Below, one piece after another: positions 23,763-32,402 of a stretch of DNA of 64,000 nt; position 1 is the first letter of the stretch; each line of letters begins with the position of its first letter. A program made the position numbers and the translations under genes. The stretch covers positions 62,001-126,000 of the forward strand of contig NZ_LKTM01000001.1 in the NCBI RefSeq assembly GCF_001417955.2, written 5' to 3'. The notes under the pieces are model-generated. The model did not search any database and had not been told where the DNA came from. It saw only the letters and a program-made list of their open reading frames with translations. Origin of the DNA: Mycobacterium gordonae (lineage in GTDB: Bacteria > Actinomycetota > Actinomycetes > Mycobacteriales > Mycobacteriaceae).

Positions 23763-24508
23763 TCGGACTCGCGCGGGACGGCGATGTACTGACGATTCGG
23801 ATTCAGCGCCCCGAACGGCGGAATGCCCTCAATGCCGCTGTGATCGACGAACTCCGGACGACATTCGAAGGTGCTGCCTCCGACGGGGTGAAGGCCATCG
23901 TCCTGACCGGCGAGGGCAGCGTCTTCTGCTCCGGCATGGACCTGTCGGGGGCGGAGGCCGCCTCGGCGGAGAACCTCATCGATGAAATGCTGGACAAAGC
24001 CATCGCGCTCAACGCGGCAATCGACCACACGCCAGTGCCGGTTGTCGCCGCCATCAACGGACCCGTCATCGGGGCCGGCGTCCAACTGGCCATCATCTGC
24101 GACCTCCGCGTGGTGGACGCCAACGCGTATTTCCAACTGCCAGTAGCCAAGTACGGGCTGGCCGCCGACACCTGGACGGTCCGGCGACTCACCTCGCTGG
24201 TGGGTTACGGACGAGCCCGCGGCATGCTGATGGCGGCCCAGAAACTCCCCGCCGACGAAGCGTTGCTGTGCGGCATGGCGAACCGGATAGGCACCGTCGA
24301 GGACGCCCAGCAGTGGGCACAGGAGATCGCGGGTCTGGCTCCGCTGTCGCTGCGACACGCCAAGAGGGTGCTCAACGACGACGGTGCCTGGGAGACCGAG
24401 AGACCCGTCCACCAAGACATGTTCGAGGCGGCGTGGAAAAGCCAGGACGCCGTGGAAGCGCAGGTTGCCCGCTTTCAGAAGCGGTCGCCCTCTTTCCAGG
24501 GCAGGTGA
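23759..24508 (+). CDS. echA6: EchA6-like acyl-CoA-binding crotonase homologue
   Basis: 249 residues. The sequence follows M. tuberculosis EchA6 closely as I remember it: MIGLARDGDVLTIRIQRPER, INGPVIGAGVQLAIICDLRV, YFQLPVAKYGLAADTWTVRR, GMANRIGTVEDAQQWAQEIA and HAKRVLNDDGAWE. Both hydratase glutamates are missing (GAGVQLA; PVAKYGLA), as in EchA6, which binds fatty acyl-CoA and feeds it to FAS-II for mycolic acid synthesis rather than hydrating it; that role is family knowledge. Compared with the ~243-residue homologue the insert EAASAENLIDEML differs. Its 3' end overlaps the convergent YchJ-like gene by 34 bases. Confidence 0.85.
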   Translation: MIGLARDGDVLTIRIQRPERRNALNAAVIDELRTTFEGAASDGVKAIVLTGEGSVFCSGMDLSGAEAASAENLIDEMLDKAIALNAAIDHTPVPVVAAINGPVIGAGVQLAIICDLRVVDANAYFQLPVAKYGLAADTWTVRRLTSLVGYGRARGMLMAAQKLPADEALLCGMANRIGTVEDAQQWAQEIAGLAPLSLRHAKRVLNDDGAWETERPVHQDMFEAAWKSQDAVEAQVARFQKRSPSFQGR

Positions 24509-24921
24509 TGGCCGGACGTCAGTCCGCCACCTCGACCGTCCAGGTACATCCAGCGGCCCTTCTCGCGAGTGAATCGGCTGCGCTCGTGCAAGATATGGCG
24601 CTTGCCCTCACGCACATACTGGGCGCGGAACTCGACCACCCCGGTGGGGTCGTCGTGCCCACCGCCTTCGGTGTCGACGATCTGCAGCCGACGCCACTCG
24701 ACGTCGTCGTCCACCCGCACTCGCTTGGGCCGCGTCCGGGGATGCCAGCTAGCCCGGAGGTACTCGGCGTCGCCCACGGCGAAGGCGCTGAAGCGGGACC
24801 GCATCAGCGCCAGCGCAGTGTCGGCAACTCGGTCACCGGCGTGCAGCGGCCGACAGCAGTCGGCGTAGCTTCCGCCGGAACCGCACGGGCAACGCTCCTC
24901 GCCGTTTTCCTTGACGCCCAC
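24475..24921 (-). CDS. YchJ-family (UPF0225) SEC-C motif protein
   Basis: 148 residues. N-terminal zinc-binding SEC-C motif CPCGSGGSYADCCRPLH at about residues 11-27, then the YchJ NTF2-like domain: ALALMRSRFSAFAVGDAEYL, SWHPRTRP, VVEFRAQYV and HILHERSRFTREKGRWMYLDG. Function unknown beyond a proposed zinc-dependent, stress-related role. The GTG start at 24919-24921 lacks a good ribosome site but no better start exists in the frame. It overlaps the 3' end of echA6 on the opposite strand by 34 bases. Confidence 0.88.
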   Translation of the reverse strand: MGVKENGEERCPCGSGGSYADCCRPLHAGDRVADTALALMRSRFSAFAVGDAEYLRASWHPRTRPKRVRVDDDVEWRRLQIVDTEGGGHDDPTGVVEFRAQYVREGKRHILHERSRFTREKGRWMYLDGRGGGLTSGHHLPWKEGDRF

Positions 24922-24972
24922 AAGGAGATTGTTTCAGGCTGAGAATCGGCGCCACAGCGAAGGAGAATCGCG

Positions 24973-25731
24973 ATGACCGACACCGGCATAGCCGAAGCCG
25001 CCCGCGCGGCGGGGGACCCGATCCAGCAGGCCGTGGCAGTTTTCATGCTGCACCCGGAGACGTTCGCGGAGAGCATCGCTGCCGGTTACCGGAACCCGCT
25101 GGCCGGCTACGTCGCCGGCCGCGGCGGGGTACTGGGCGACGTCAGCGGCGAGACGGTCAGCTCCGCGTTCGTCGTGTTCGAGCCGAAATCGCTCGGCGCA
25201 CTGTGGGAGGAAGGTGTGGCGGTGCGCGGAGCCGCCGGCGCGGCCGAGTTGTACTGGCAACAGACCGCTGACTTCGGCCGCAAGTATCTGGCCGGGGCCG
25301 CGGGGCTGCAGCGCCTGGCGGCATTGGGAGAGAAGATCATCGCCGCGACGCCGGGTACGGGACTGCCACTGTATGCGGGCTGGCGCGCGATGCCACTGGC
25401 CGATGACGCTCCTGCGCGGGCGTTGCAGGTGATGTTCGTCCTGCGTGAGTTGCGGGCGGCGGTTCATTTCGACGTCCTCACCGACTCAGGGATCACCCCC
25501 GTGGAAGCGCACATGCTCAACAAGGGCCGGGAGTACACGAAGATGTTCGCCTGGCCGGAGCCGTACGACGACGGCTCCGAGAAAAAAGACCGCTACGCCG
25601 AGGTCGAGGACACGACCAACCGCCGCATGGCGGACATCTTCGCGGCCGCCCTCGACCACGGAGAGGCTGACGAACTCGCGCGCTTGAGCACCGACGCCTT
25701 GGCGACCATGAAGGCGAGTCTTGCGGCCTGA
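24973..25731 (+). CDS. SCO6745-family protein
   Basis: 252 residues; ATG preceded by GAAGGAG. Features typical of the SCO6745-like group: HPETFAESIAAGYRNPLAGYVAGRGGVLGDVSG, then AFVVFEPKSLGALWEEG, a helical middle part, and a HxxLTDSGITPVEAH segment. The family is helical, often annotated as a hypothetical or an HTH-containing protein, with no proven function. The stop overlaps the possible TTG start of the membrane-protein gene downstream, so 24973-27405 may be one operon. Confidence 0.72.
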   Translation: MTDTGIAEAARAAGDPIQQAVAVFMLHPETFAESIAAGYRNPLAGYVAGRGGVLGDVSGETVSSAFVVFEPKSLGALWEEGVAVRGAAGAAELYWQQTADFGRKYLAGAAGLQRLAALGEKIIAATPGTGLPLYAGWRAMPLADDAPARALQVMFVLRELRAAVHFDVLTDSGITPVEAHMLNKGREYTKMFAWPEPYDDGSEKKDRYAEVEDTTNRRMADIFAAALDHGEADELARLSTDALATMKASLAA

Positions 25732-26521
25732 ATCGCGCGACGACAGATCGCCGGATTTCACCAAGGTTCCGGCGGTCACGATCGGCTTCTGGGTCATCAA
25801 GATCCTGGCGACAACGCTGGGTGAAACCGGTGGCGACACCGTCACGATGACACTCAACTGGGGCTATGTCGCCGGGGTGGCGCTGTTCGGCGTCACCCTG
25901 GTGGTGCTGGTCGCCGCGCAGATCCTCGCCAAGCAGTTTCACGCGAGTTTGTACTGGGCGACGATCGTCGCTTCGACGACGTTCGGCACCACATTGGCTG
26001 ACTTCGCTGATCGATCGTTGGGCATCGGCTACACGGGTGGATCCCTGGTGCTATTGGGTTGCCTGCTGGCCACTTTGGGGCTGTGGCGCTGGTCGTCGGG
26101 CACCGTCTCCGTCAGCACGGTGTCGACGCCCAAAGTCGAGGCCTTCTACTGGGCGACGATCACGTTCTCGCAGACGCTGGGCACGGCGTTGGGCGACTGG
26201 CTCGCCGACACCCGTGACTTCGGCTACGAACGTGGCGCAATGGTCTTCGGGGCAGCTCTTCTGGTCGTAGTCGGGCTCTATTACTGGACCGGAATCTCGC
26301 ACGTCGTCCTGTTCTGGGTCGCATTCATTCTCACCCGGCCGCTGGGAGCAACCGTCGGAGACTATCTCGACAAGCCCGTCGCCGAGGGCGGACTCGCGCT
26401 CAGCCGCCCGCTGGCCTCGGCCGTGATCGGGGCGATTATGGTCGTTTTGATAGTGGTCCTTCCGCAACGCCCGGGCCGTCACCCAGGCCAGACGGAAAAT
26501 CACCAGGAGGGAGCGCAGTGA
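25721..26521 (+). CDS. COG4705-like membrane protein with four repeats
   Basis: 266 residues from TTG 25721 (start uncertain; no ATG or GTG fits better before the first helix). Eight or so helices arranged as four repeats, each with a T-x-G-(T/A/E)-x-(L/G/V)-(A/G)-D core: ILATTLGETGGDTV, IVASTTFGTTLADFAD, ITFSQTLGTALGDWLAD and FILTRPLGATVGDYLDK. The conserved Asp and small residues inside helices suggest a pore or ion-binding site, by inference. Known as an uncharacterised membrane-anchored family. Its end overlaps the aldolase start (GTGA). Confidence 0.75.
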   Translation: MRPESRDDRSPDFTKVPAVTIGFWVIKILATTLGETGGDTVTMTLNWGYVAGVALFGVTLVVLVAAQILAKQFHASLYWATIVASTTFGTTLADFADRSLGIGYTGGSLVLLGCLLATLGLWRWSSGTVSVSTVSTPKVEAFYWATITFSQTLGTALGDWLADTRDFGYERGAMVFGAALLVVVGLYYWTGISHVVLFWVAFILTRPLGATVGDYLDKPVAEGGLALSRPLASAVIGAIMVVLIVVLPQRPGRHPGQTENHQEGAQ

Positions 26522-27405
26522 ACCAAGAGCAACGCGACGCGATGGCGTCGCGGCCCGGCTTTATCGCCGCGCTGGATCAAAGTGGCGGAAGCAGCCCGAA
26601 AGCGCTGAAGCTGTATGGAATTTCGGAAGACGCGTACGACAGCGACGAGAAGATGTTCGACCTGATCCACCAGATGCGGGAACGCATCATGTCGAGTCCG
26701 AGCTTTACCGGCGAGCGGGTCCTGGCCACCATCCTCTTCGAACAGACCATGGACCGGACCATCGAGGGTCAGGACACGGCGGCATTTCTGTGGGAGCAGA
26801 AGCGCGTCGTGCCATTCGTGAAGGTCGACCAGGGTCTCGCCGATGCCGACAACGGCGTCCAGCTCATGAAGCCCATGACCAAGCTCGACCCCTTATTGGA
26901 CCGCGCCGTAGAGCACGGGATCTTCGGCACGAAGATGCGTTCGTTCATCCAGGAGCCGAATGATCAGGGGATCAAGGCGATCGTCGACCAGCAGTTCGAC
27001 TACGCATACCGGATCGCCGAGCGCGGACTCATGCCGATCATCGAGCCCGAAGTGAGCATCAAAAGCCCCGACAAGCTCAAGGCCGACAGCCTGCTACTGG
27101 CCGCGCTGAGCGCGAAACTCGATGAGGCGCCCGGGGATACGCAGGTGATGCTCAAGCTGACATTGCCCACCGAAGACAACCTCTACACGCCGCTGATCGA
27201 GCATCCACGGGTGTTGCGGGTGGTGGCCCTGTCCGGCGGCTACAGCCTGGTGGAGAGTTGCGAGATCCTGGCGCGCAACCACGGCCTCATCGCAAGCTTC
27301 TCGCGCGCCCTGACCGAGGGCTTGATGGTCGACCAGACCGAAGCCGAGTTCGACGCCAAGCTCGGTTCGAACATCGAGCAGATCTACGCGGCGTCCGTCA
27401 CCTAG
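26518..27405 (+). CDS. fda: Fructose-bisphosphate aldolase, class I
   Basis: 295 residues, collinear with the class I aldolase of staphylococci: GFIAALDQSGGSSPKALK at residue 14, LATILFEQTMDRTIEG, PFVKVDQGLADADNGVQLMK, GIFGTKMRSFI, PIIEPEVSI, then the Schiff-base Lys213 in MLKLTLPTE, and VALSGGYSLVES. It splits fructose 1,6-bisphosphate into two triose phosphates in the cytoplasm without metal. Mycobacteria also carry the class II Fba, so this is the accessory enzyme. GTG start with AGGAGG upstream, overlapping the previous stop. Confidence 0.93.
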   Translation: MNQEQRDAMASRPGFIAALDQSGGSSPKALKLYGISEDAYDSDEKMFDLIHQMRERIMSSPSFTGERVLATILFEQTMDRTIEGQDTAAFLWEQKRVVPFVKVDQGLADADNGVQLMKPMTKLDPLLDRAVEHGIFGTKMRSFIQEPNDQGIKAIVDQQFDYAYRIAERGLMPIIEPEVSIKSPDKLKADSLLLAALSAKLDEAPGDTQVMLKLTLPTEDNLYTPLIEHPRVLRVVALSGGYSLVESCEILARNHGLIASFSRALTEGLMVDQTEAEFDAKLGSNIEQIYAASVT

Positions 27406-27489
27406 GCCCGTCCGGAGTTCTCCCACGCGAGAGGGCGCCGTCCCACTACAGTCGAATTGCCTGGACGGCAGTCGGTGGGGGTGGTGATC

Positions 27490-28974
27490 ATGTCGTTCGT
27501 CGTGGCGGCGCCGCAGCAGGTAGCGGCGGCAGCCCTGGATCTGGCGGGAATCCGTTCGATGCTGGCCGAGGCCACTTCGTCGGTCGCAGCGCCGACAAGT
27601 GCCGTGGTGCCCGCCGCCGCGGACGAGGTATCGGCCGCGATCGCAACGGTATTCGCCGATTTCGGTGAGGAATTCCAAGTCGTCAACGCTCGAGTGCACG
27701 CGTTTCATGCGGAGTTCGTCAGTATGTTGAACGCAGCCGCGGGGGCTTATCTCAGCACCGAGATCGCCAACGCCGAGAGCGCTTCCCCATTGCTTTCCGG
27801 TCCCGCCGGGACCGGCCTGACCGGAATTGCCAGCGGCCTCGGCAATGTAGGTGGCGCGTATCAAACGCTCTACGAGAACACCGCCGCAAACTTGCAGACT
27901 CTCAACGCCGTGTGGTCCGCCAACCCGGCGCCGTTCCTGCGACAGTTGATCACCAACCAGATGGCGTACGCGGAGACGATCGCCGCGGACATCCAAAATG
28001 TGATCCAGAACCTGCCGACCGTGCTGGCCGATCTGCCGGCGAATATCCGGGCGGCCATCCAGGCGTTGGTGACCTTCAATCCGGCGCCCTACCTACAGCA
28101 GTTCGTCGCCAACCAGGTCGCGTACGCCCAGATCATCGGCACGTCTCTGCAACACGCAGCCACCGACTTCGTCGCCGGACTGCAGGGGCTACCGGCAGCC
28201 TTCCAGTCGGCGGGCCAGGCACTTATGGCGGGCGACATCGGTGGTGCCGTCAGCGATGTCGCGACGGGCTTGGGGAACCTTTTCATCACCGGTGTCGACG
28301 TCACCAGCACCGGAGATCCCCTGAGTCCGCCCGGTCTCACCGCCACCGTCACCCCGGCGGGTTCGGTAGGGGCCCTGTTACCCATCCTCACCATTCCGGG
28401 AATGATGGCTCAGAACTTCACCAACCTTTTGCCGGCCGGCTCCATCCCGGCGCATATCTCCCAGAACTTCACCAACGTCGTCAACACGGTGACGGACACG
28501 TCGATCACCGCGGACGCATTGATCTCGATCCGGCTCATTCCGATACCGCCGTCTGTGAACGTCTCTCTCGCAGCGACATTCGGCCTTCCGGTGACACTTC
28601 TTGTCGACGCATTGGGTGCACCGGTCAACGCGTTGATCGCGATCGACTCCAGCTTCACGACGTTCGGTGACGCGGTGCGCACCGGCGACTGGGCCGGGGC
28701 GGCCGCCGCGGTCATCGACGCGCCCGCCGTCATCGCCGACGGCTTCCTCAACGGCCAGACCACGCTCCCAATCGGTTTCGACATCAGTGGCTACCCCACC
28801 GTCATCAACCTGCCGTTGAACGGAATTCTCGTGCCCAACACCGGGTACACCGCGTCGTTGAGCGGGCTGCCGATCGTCGGATCACTCACCGTACCCGTGG
28901 CGGGGACGCCGCTCAGCGGCCTGGTCACCGGCTTGTACAACGCGTCCCAACTGCTCGCGTCGCAGATCGCCTAG
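27490..28974 (+). CDS. PE-family protein with altered PE motif
   Basis: 494 residues from ATG 27490 (MSFVVAAPQQVAAAALDLAG). The first ~95 residues are a PE domain of two helices ending in YLSTE, the YxxxD/E signal for ESX type VII secretion. The name-giving Pro-Glu near residues 8-9 reads Pro-Gln. The C-terminal ~400 residues are not PGRS; they contain two related segments (NPAPFLRQLITNQMAYAETI and NPAPYLQQFVANQVAYAQII) and then long Val/Thr/Leu-rich strands with NFTNLLPAGSIPAHISQNFT. It is expected at the cell surface; function unknown. No PPE partner or ESX gene is adjacent. Confidence 0.88.
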   Translation: MSFVVAAPQQVAAAALDLAGIRSMLAEATSSVAAPTSAVVPAAADEVSAAIATVFADFGEEFQVVNARVHAFHAEFVSMLNAAAGAYLSTEIANAESASPLLSGPAGTGLTGIASGLGNVGGAYQTLYENTAANLQTLNAVWSANPAPFLRQLITNQMAYAETIAADIQNVIQNLPTVLADLPANIRAAIQALVTFNPAPYLQQFVANQVAYAQIIGTSLQHAATDFVAGLQGLPAAFQSAGQALMAGDIGGAVSDVATGLGNLFITGVDVTSTGDPLSPPGLTATVTPAGSVGALLPILTIPGMMAQNFTNLLPAGSIPAHISQNFTNVVNTVTDTSITADALISIRLIPIPPSVNVSLAATFGLPVTLLVDALGAPVNALIAIDSSFTTFGDAVRTGDWAGAAAAVIDAPAVIADGFLNGQTTLPIGFDISGYPTVINLPLNGILVPNTGYTASLSGLPIVGSLTVPVAGTPLSGLVTGLYNASQLLASQIA

Positions 28975-28990
28975 CGCGCCGTAAAGTGGC

Positions 28991-30202
28991 CTAGACCGCG
29001 GCCTTCTCCAGCACATGAACGCCGCACGCCGAACCCAGGCCGATCACATGAGCCAGGCCGACCTTGGCACCCTCGATCTGACGGTCACCGGCCTCGCCAC
29101 GCAGGTGGTGGCAGATCTCCCAGATGTTGGCGATGCCGGTGGCCGCGATGGGATGGCCCTTGGACTGCAGCCCGCCGGACACATTGACCGGCGTCGCGCC
29201 GTCGCGCCAGGTGGCGCCCGAGTTGAAAAAGTCTGCGGCGCCGCCTTCTTCGCACAACATCAAGTTGTCGTAGTGCACCAGCTCCGCGGTGGCGAAACAG
29301 TCGTGCAGCTCGACCAGGTCCAGATCGCGGGGGCCAATGCCGGCTTGGTCGTAGGCGGTCGCGGCGGCGTTGCGGGTCAGGGTGTTGACGTTCGGCAGCA
29401 CCTGGCAGCCCTCTTCGTAGGGGTCGGTGGTCAGTACTGACGCCGACACCTTCACCGCCCGCCGACGTTGTTGCAGTGAAAGCGATTTCAACGTATCACC
29501 GTTGCACACAACCGCAGCCGCGGCACCGTCGCAGTTGGCCGAGCACATCGGGCGGGTGTTCGGGTAAGCGATCATCACGTCATTCATGATCTGCTCGAGA
29601 GTGAACCTCTTCTGGTATGCCGCAAGCGGATTGAGCGTCGAATGTGCATGGTTCTTCTCGCTGATACGGGCGAACAACTCAAAGCTGGTGCCGCCGTACT
29701 TGTGCCCGTACTCGGTACCGATCTGAGCGAACACCCCCGGCATGGCCTCGGTGCCGATCCGCCCGTCGACCGGTGCGACCGCCCCGTAGCGACCCTTCGG
29801 CTCCCACACGTCGGCGTCGGATTTCTTTCTGCCGCCGCCTCCGAGTAGCCCTGCGCCCGATAACTTTTCGACACCGACAGCCATCCCGTACGCGACCTCG
29901 CCGGCTTTGACGGCCATGATCGCGGTGCGCAGCGCGGTGGCACCGGTGGCGCAGGCGTTCGCCACGTTGTACACCGGGATGCCGGTCTGGCCGATCTGCT
30001 TTTGCAGCTGTTGTCCGATACCGGCATTGGCGGCCATCAGGTTGCCGGCCGCGAGGACGCCGATGTCAGCCATCGTCACTCCGGCATCGGACAGCGCGCC
30101 CATCGCGGCCTCGGCGGCCAGGTCGACGGTGTCGAGGTCGGAGTGCTTGCCGAACTTGGTCATTCGGATGCCGAGGATCCAGATGTCGTCGCTGGCGCTC
30201 AT
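28991..30202 (-). CDS. Lipid-transfer thiolase-like protein (SCP2-thiolase, Ltp type)
   Basis: 403 residues. Thiolase-fold Ltp: IWILGIRMTKFGKHSDLD at the N-terminus, NVANACATGATALRTAIMAV with a Cys at the nucleophile position, MCSANCDGAAAAVV, VELHDCFATAELVHYDNL, NVSGGLQSKGHPIAATGIAN and GLAHVIGLGSACGVHVLE. In steroid side-chain catabolism such proteins pair with DUF35 proteins as retro-aldolases or thiolases. Exactly such a DUF35 gene lies 28 bases upstream on the same strand. Whether this pair is an aldolase or a thiolase cannot be told; the HDCF and GHP histidines are present. Confidence 0.88.
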   Translation of the reverse strand: MSASDDIWILGIRMTKFGKHSDLDTVDLAAEAAMGALSDAGVTMADIGVLAAGNLMAANAGIGQQLQKQIGQTGIPVYNVANACATGATALRTAIMAVKAGEVAYGMAVGVEKLSGAGLLGGGGRKKSDADVWEPKGRYGAVAPVDGRIGTEAMPGVFAQIGTEYGHKYGGTSFELFARISEKNHAHSTLNPLAAYQKRFTLEQIMNDVMIAYPNTRPMCSANCDGAAAAVVCNGDTLKSLSLQQRRRAVKVSASVLTTDPYEEGCQVLPNVNTLTRNAAATAYDQAGIGPRDLDLVELHDCFATAELVHYDNLMLCEEGGAADFFNSGATWRDGATPVNVSGGLQSKGHPIAATGIANIWEICHHLRGEAGDRQIEGAKVGLAHVIGLGSACGVHVLEKAAV

Positions 30203-30230
30203 CGCTGCTGCTCCTCTACGAATCGGTCGA

Positions 30231-30656
30231 TCACTCGGCGGGCTCGAAGCCGAAGCCGATCGCCTCGGTACCTTCGGAGTCGGTACCGATCGGGAAGGTG
30301 GCCAGTCGCACTTTCATCCCGTCCCGCACGTGTTCGGGGTCGGGCTCGACATTGACGAGGTTGGCCCGGACCTGGGTGCCGTCGCAGTCGACGACCGACG
30401 CGACGAACGGGGTGGGGATTCCCGGCGCGGCGAAGGTGACGATGGTGAATGTCCGCACGGTGCCTTCGGTCGAGACGGGAACGCTGGTGAATTCGGTCGC
30501 GAAGCAGCCGGCGCAGGCGTTGCGGCGATCGAAGAATCGGGCGCCACAATGGGTGCACTCCCGGGCTACGAGGTGCGGGTCTCCGTCATCGAGCACCAGA
30601 TAGTCGACCAAGGGGATCTGCCCGGGCATCCGAACCTCCGTCGCGTCGTCGGCCAC
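30231..30656 (-). CDS. Zn-ribbon/OB-fold (DUF35) partner protein
   Basis: 142 residues from GTG 30654-30656 (VADDATEVRMPGQIP), or 132 residues from ATG 30627-30629, which has a strong GGAGG six bases upstream; both starts are plausible. Zinc ribbon: CTHCGARFFDRRNACAGCF with four cysteines; then an OB-fold: VSTEGTVRTFTIVTFAAPGI, FVASVVDCDGTQVRANLVNV and GMKVRLATFPI. DUF35 proteins bind acyl-CoA and stabilise their thiolase-fold partner, here the 28991-30202 product. Confidence 0.87.
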   Translation of the reverse strand: MADDATEVRMPGQIPLVDYLVLDDGDPHLVARECTHCGARFFDRRNACAGCFATEFTSVPVSTEGTVRTFTIVTFAAPGIPTPFVASVVDCDGTQVRANLVNVEPDPEHVRDGMKVRLATFPIGTDSEGTEAIGFGFEPAE

Positions 30657-30756
30657 CTTGAATCCTCGCACGGCCGGTGCGGAAAAACAGTTGACCCCTG
30701 CTGCGCCGGGTGCGATGGTGGACCGCTGCTCACCAACCGACAACCACCACAAGGCG

Positions 30757-32145
30757 ATGACTCTCACCAATGACCAACTGACCGACCTGACCGCCGGGAT
30801 GACCGGCGGCGGTGCCGCGCACCGTCGAACGATCGATGACGTCGGTGTCTGGCTGGACGGCCTCGACTACGGGGTGCGTCCCGCCCTGCGTGCGCTCGGT
30901 GAGTTGCTCGTCGGCGTCGCCGAGCGCGAAAGCGCCGAGAACGCCGAACGATTCACCGCGCGCTGCCTGGGCGTGCCGGATTGTGGTTACCTCCTCGATG
31001 AGGAACGCGGACTCAATCCGGTATCCCGGCTGACCACCGCTCTGGCATTGGCTGAGTGGATCGAGGAGCACTCGGCCGTGTGCGAGGTCGGTCCGGGTGA
31101 GTGCGCCTACCCGCCGAAGTGGACGCAGACCGAGATCGGCGACCAGCGCTACCGGCACCCGCTGTGTCTGCGCGTGCATTTCCCGGCCGGGTCGCTTTTA
31201 CGCGACGCCGGATGCGTACTGCACATCGAGGCACGCGACGGCATCATGCATTCGCCCGAAGTGAGCGCCTTCGTCACGCCGGACAACCAGGCCCACGCCC
31301 GCGCGGTGCTGGATCGTCTGGCTCAGCGCGCCAACGAGTTGAACCCGTACCGTGGCCGCGCGGTGCGCGCCACCAACAACCACGGACTCAGCTTCGCGGT
31401 CATCGATCTGCCTTCGACGGTCACCCGCGAAACCGTCATCGTCCCCGACCAGGTGTGGACCGAGGTCGACCTCGGAGTCACCGCCGTGCGCGACCGGCAC
31501 GAAGCGCTCCGTGCGCACGGCTTGGGAGCACGGCGCGGAGTGCTCCTGTGCGGACCACCCGGCACCGGTAAATCGGCCGTGAGCGCGGTGGTGGCTCGTG
31601 AAGTCGTCGGCGAATTCACGGTGATCTACGTGGAGGCCAAAGCGGGTGAGGATTTGCTGACCGCGGTGGTGGAGGAGGCCCAGCGGCTGGGCGGTCCGGT
31701 GCTGATCGTGCTCGAGGACGTCGACCTGTGGTGCCGCAGCCGCGGGTCCGGTGACGCTGGACTGTCGGAATTGTTGCAGGCCATGGACATCGAGGCCGAC
31801 GCCCGCATCCTGACGCTGGCCTCCACCAACGACGCGGCGACGTTGGACAAGGCCGTCATCCGTACCGGGCGCTTCGATTCTGTCGTCGAGGTCGGATACC
31901 CCAGTCGTACCGACGCGGCGCGGATTCTGGAGGCGCTGATCCGCGGCATCCCCGGCGGCCGCGACGTCGACACGTCCGCGGTCGTCGCCGCGTTGCCCGA
32001 GCGGACCAGCGGTAGCGACATCCGCGAAGTCGTTCGCCGGGCAGTGCTGGCCGGTGACGGCGAAACCATCGATGCCGCAACATTGTTGGCGGAGATCGGC
32101 AACGGCCGCTACCGGGCCGTCGTGCCGGCCGGGCTCTACCTGTAG
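30757..32145 (+). CDS. AAA-family ATPase, unknown substrate
   Basis: 462 residues from ATG 30757 (AAGG close upstream); the frame is open further up but across the divergent promoter. N-terminal ~230 residues form an adaptor-like region with cysteines (CLGVPDCGYLL, VCEVGPGECAYPP). The single AAA module has Walker A GPPGTGKS at residues 266-273, Walker B VLIVLEDVDLW, sensor TLASTNDAATLDKAVIRTGRFD with Arg finger-like arginines, and a small C-terminal helical domain (SGSDIREVVRRAVLAG). The nearest types are Vps4/Ycf46/FtsH-like remodelers. No protease motif. It is divergent from the DUF35-Ltp pair; a link is unproven. Confidence 0.85.
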   Translation: MTLTNDQLTDLTAGMTGGGAAHRRTIDDVGVWLDGLDYGVRPALRALGELLVGVAERESAENAERFTARCLGVPDCGYLLDEERGLNPVSRLTTALALAEWIEEHSAVCEVGPGECAYPPKWTQTEIGDQRYRHPLCLRVHFPAGSLLRDAGCVLHIEARDGIMHSPEVSAFVTPDNQAHARAVLDRLAQRANELNPYRGRAVRATNNHGLSFAVIDLPSTVTRETVIVPDQVWTEVDLGVTAVRDRHEALRAHGLGARRGVLLCGPPGTGKSAVSAVVAREVVGEFTVIYVEAKAGEDLLTAVVEEAQRLGGPVLIVLEDVDLWCRSRGSGDAGLSELLQAMDIEADARILTLASTNDAATLDKAVIRTGRFDSVVEVGYPSRTDAARILEALIRGIPGGRDVDTSAVVAALPERTSGSDIREVVRRAVLAGDGETIDAATLLAEIGNGRYRAVVPAGLYL

Positions 32146-32148
32146 CGG

Positions 32149-32322
32149 CTAACGCGTGGTCTCGTCGGCGACGTCGTCGCCCGATTGCTGAGCAGCAGGC
32201 GCGTCGGGATCACCGTCCTGGTGTTCCAGTCGGTCTTCCTCCACGCGCTGCGCGGGCGTCGTCTCGCGCGCGTCCTCCGGCACCGGCGCGGCAGAGCTGT
32301 CGTCTTGCTGGTCGGGATTCAT
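32149..32322 (-). CDS. Small acidic hypothetical protein
   Basis: 57 residues from ATG 32320-32322 (MNPDQQDDSSAAPVPEDA). Very acidic, rich in Asp, Glu, Gln and Ala, no hydrophobic core, so likely disordered. The frame extends to 32391 upstream but that part is dissimilar. Weak ribosome site. It converges on the AAA ATPase gene with three bases between stops. It looks like the small disordered proteins of mycobacteria but no family is recognised; it could be non-coding. Confidence 0.45.
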   Translation of the reverse strand: MNPDQQDDSSAAPVPEDARETTPAQRVEEDRLEHQDGDPDAPAAQQSGDDVADETTR

Positions 32323-32402
32323 CCAGTCAGGATCGCCGCATTGACGGGTTCCGAAACCCGCGCGGCTTACCCAAAGGCGGCTTCGGCGCATACGGTCGAG
32401 CC

